From an uncultured Lachnospiraceae bacterium (GTDB lineage: Bacteria > Bacillota > Clostridia > Lachnospirales > Lachnospiraceae), in assembly GCA_902796375.1 (NCBI GenBank), contig CADBOW010000110.1, positions 1 to 5,892 on the forward strand: DNA of 5,892 nt, written 5' to 3'. The notes below the pieces were generated by a model. It made no database searches and had not been told where the DNA came from. It was given only the letters and a program-made list of their open reading frames with translations. This document shows, one piece after another, positions 5,601 to 5,892 of this stretch; the stretch's first letter is position 1, and every line of letters begins with the position of its first letter. The position numbers and the translations under genes were made by a program.

Positions 5601-5789
5601 GATGCATTCCTTCGCCTGGTGGAGCAGGGTGAATTCCGTGCGCCGGATGATGTGGGCGGCGGAACCACGGAGGATATCGACAATATCCATAAGAGACAGG
5701 ATAAGGAAGCGAAAGAGAAGCAGGAAAGCAAAGAACACGGGGCTCAGAAGCAGGAAGGTCAGAAACAGGAGAATGATACTCAAAAATGA
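2610..5789 (+). CDS. Membrane receptor: two-component-type propeller repeats, Y_Y_Y domain, TM helix, HD-GYP cyclic-di-GMP phosphodiesterase
   Basis: The product has 1059 residues from the ATG chosen by its ribosome binding site. Order: basic N-terminus and hydrophobic core (about 17-31) with a likely signal-peptidase site after V37-N-A39; about 14 Reg_prop-type repeats (66-670, e.g. FIWIGSYSGLIRYDG near 87, RLWIGTNDNGV, NLWFTSSRQGV, KMWVLSSNGIYVV, last near 651), enough for two seven-bladed propellers; a Y_Y_Y domain (about 695-780) with Y724-R-L-E-G-F-D and Y746-T-N-L-D-G-G-E-Y; one TM helix (786-807); a short charged linker; HD-GYP (about 825-1008); and a K/Q/E-rich tail (1015-1059). HD-GYP residues all appear present: H846, H878-D879, K882, H907, H931-H932-E933, D936-G-K-G-Y-P941 and D960. 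HD-GYP enzymes hydrolyse cyclic-di-GMP to pGpG or GMP. The topology predicts an outside sensor and cytoplasmic enzyme. No GGDEF, kinase or receiver domain is seen. The ligand is unknown; related propellers in Bacteroidetes hybrid kinases sense glycans. Confidence 0.9.
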   Translation: MKERIDHSARVFKRERGILGLCLFLVFFLLLNPGSRVNAEGISGGDNEEISVDPTGEAEGYSAVLYDNTNGLPTSESNAIAETSEGFIWIGSYSGLIRYDGNTFERIDSTTGITSVVSLYVDSKDRLWIGTNDNGVAMMQKGKVKLFKDVEGLKSSSIRSFVEDSNGNIYVATTHGMGMIDSDLNLHAIDESQVNQEYICELRKGADKVIYGETMEGAVFTMKDGALTGFYDGNKLGIGAIASVRPDPKNPGYVYLGTERSEIYYGELESGMKDATVINVDPLTYINSIECFEDDIWICADNGVGMVHEGKFSKLKNIPMNNSVDKMLLDYEGNLWFTSSRQGVMKIVPNQFTDLFERYSIESRVVNSTCMYDNRLFVGTDTGLIIIGPNSVEGTFPITKMATEGIDPEKSGDLVKLLRNCRIRSVIRDNEDRLWFSTYSDMGLVCFDHGTVYVFRQESGLPSERIRTVYERKDGVIMVVCSGGLALIDGMQVKDVYNEKSGISNDEILTAVEAENGDMILGSDGDGIYIVNDRKVQNIGLESGLGSEVVMRIKKDEKRKLYWIVTSNSLAYMTEDYKVTPIYRFPYSNNFDMYEDDNGKMWVLSSNGIYVVSVQELLDNQELNTVFYSMDNGVPCVTTANSYSERTEDGDLYISGNVGVAKVNIDKTFEDVNELKMAVPYVEADGDIIYAADDGSITISSDVKRLTVYSFVYTYSLINPQVTYRLEGFDQESTTVSRSELEPVDYTNLDGGEYHFVMNLKDSMGRGNKELSVLIVKEKSIFEETWFMVVAGIVIALILGLIIAIYVRMRMKALLKKERENKIFIREMIEAFAKTIDMKDKYTNGHSTRVAEYTAMLSRELGYDDETVEKYTNIALLHDIGKIGVPPEVLNKPGKLTDEEFKIIKSHSSLGYRVLKDISIMPELAVGAGAHHERPDGKGYPKGLKGDEIPRVAQIIAVADTFDAMYSDRPYRKRMNFDKAVSIIKEVSGTQLESDVVDAFLRLVEQGEFRAPDDVGGGTTEDIDNIHKRQDKEAKEKQESKEHGAQKQEGQKQENDTQK
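2651..2695 (+). terminator. Terminator-like hairpin with T8 tract inside the receptor's signal-peptide codons
   Basis: AGAAAGAGGCATA (2651-2663) and TATGCCTCTTTCT (2671-2683) form a perfect 13-bp stem with a 7-nt loop; TGTG and then eight T (2688-2695) follow. This is the layout of an intrinsic terminator, yet it sits 41 nt into the reading frame, in sense orientation, about 80 nt after the predicted transcription start. The T-tract encodes Phe-Phe-Leu of the hydrophobic core, so part of it may be protein-driven. The four-base gap before the T-tract may weaken termination. A translating ribosome would disrupt the stem, so it could act as a translation-coupled attenuator. Confidence 0.55.
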
Positions 5790-5828
5790 TCCTTCGGAAA
5801 GAATATGCTCGAAGTGAGAAGTAAAATC

Positions 5829-5837
5829 TGTTACACT
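5829..5837 (+). promoter_or_regulatory. Candidate extended -10 promoter of tRNA-Ser
   Basis: TGTTACACT has a TGn extension and a -10-like TACACT (5832-5837), with a predicted start near 5844, six bases ahead of the tRNA 5' end. No clear -35 is seen. The layout mirrors TGTTATAAT in front of tRNA-Gly, though the hexamer is a weaker match. Confidence 0.45.
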
Positions 5838-5849
5838 TATGCATCGTCA

Positions 5850-5892
5850 GGAGTCGTATCGAAGTGGTCATAACGGGGCTGACTCGAAATCA
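5850..5892 (+). tRNA. tRNA-Ser, anticodon CGA (5' part, cut by the window end)
   Basis: The first 43 nt fit a bacterial tRNA-Ser: acceptor strand GGAGTCG (5850-5856), TA at positions 8-9, a D-arm region TCGAAGTGGTCATAACGG, then anticodon stem GCTGA (5878-5882), loop CTCGAAA (5883-5889) and TCA (5890-5892) starting the 3' side of that stem. The anticodon CGA (5885-5887) reads UCG. The long variable arm, T-arm and acceptor 3' strand are beyond the window, so completeness cannot be judged. Confidence 0.85.

Noticed and set aside
3984..5783. A 599-codon open frame on the minus strand opposite the HD-GYP receptor gene
   Set aside because: It is antisense to a gene with clear domain motifs throughout, has no recognisable family features, and is explained by the codon bias of the sense strand.
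5792..5814. CTTCG/CGAAG hairpin just after the receptor stop, considered as a terminator
   Set aside because: The stem is only 5 bp with a 13-nt loop and no T-tract follows. No convincing terminator for the receptor gene is visible before the tRNA-Ser.

Overview
The window looks like a piece of a Clostridia chromosome, most likely Lachnospiraceae or a close relative. This is inferred from moderate GC content, tRNA genes without an encoded CCA, a PF06541-type membrane protein, a C-terminal GH3 tail of the kind found in gut Firmicutes, and a propeller-sensor/HD-GYP fusion. No species can be named from the sequence alone.

Layout. Positions 1-108 are the right end of an IS200/IS605-family element: the last codons of a tnpB-like gene, then the hairpin and ...GGGGTAGTTCAC terminus. 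Positions 109-417 are the 3' remnant of a gene resembling the C-terminal tail of a GH3 beta-glucosidase, apparently interrupted by the element. A hairpin terminator at 422-454 separates it from a convergent minus-strand membrane-protein gene (439-1242, PF06541). Upstream of that gene, also on the minus strand, are a hairpin and a complete tRNA-Gly(CCC) (1366-1436) with an extended -10 promoter. The remaining genes are on the plus strand: a PlsC-type acyltransferase (1645-2496), a short imperfect tandem duplication over its stop codon, and a large membrane receptor (2610-5789) with 14 two-component-type propeller repeats, a Y_Y_Y domain, a transmembrane helix and a complete-looking HD-GYP cyclic-di-GMP phosphodiesterase domain. 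The window ends inside a tRNA-Ser(CGA) (5850 onward).

How the parts relate. These appear to be mostly single-gene transcription units rather than one operon. The receptor has the plan expected of an extracellular ligand sensor that controls intracellular cyclic-di-GMP; in Bacteroidetes the same propeller/Y_Y_Y module sits in polysaccharide-sensing hybrid kinases, so a carbohydrate cue is a reasonable but unproven guess. The two points most worth a second look are (1) a perfect 13-bp hairpin followed by eight T inside the receptor gene's signal-peptide codons, which has the form of an intrinsic terminator inside a coding region, and (2) the IS605/TnpB junction, where the guide of the element's omega RNA should be the interrupted GH3 gene itself.
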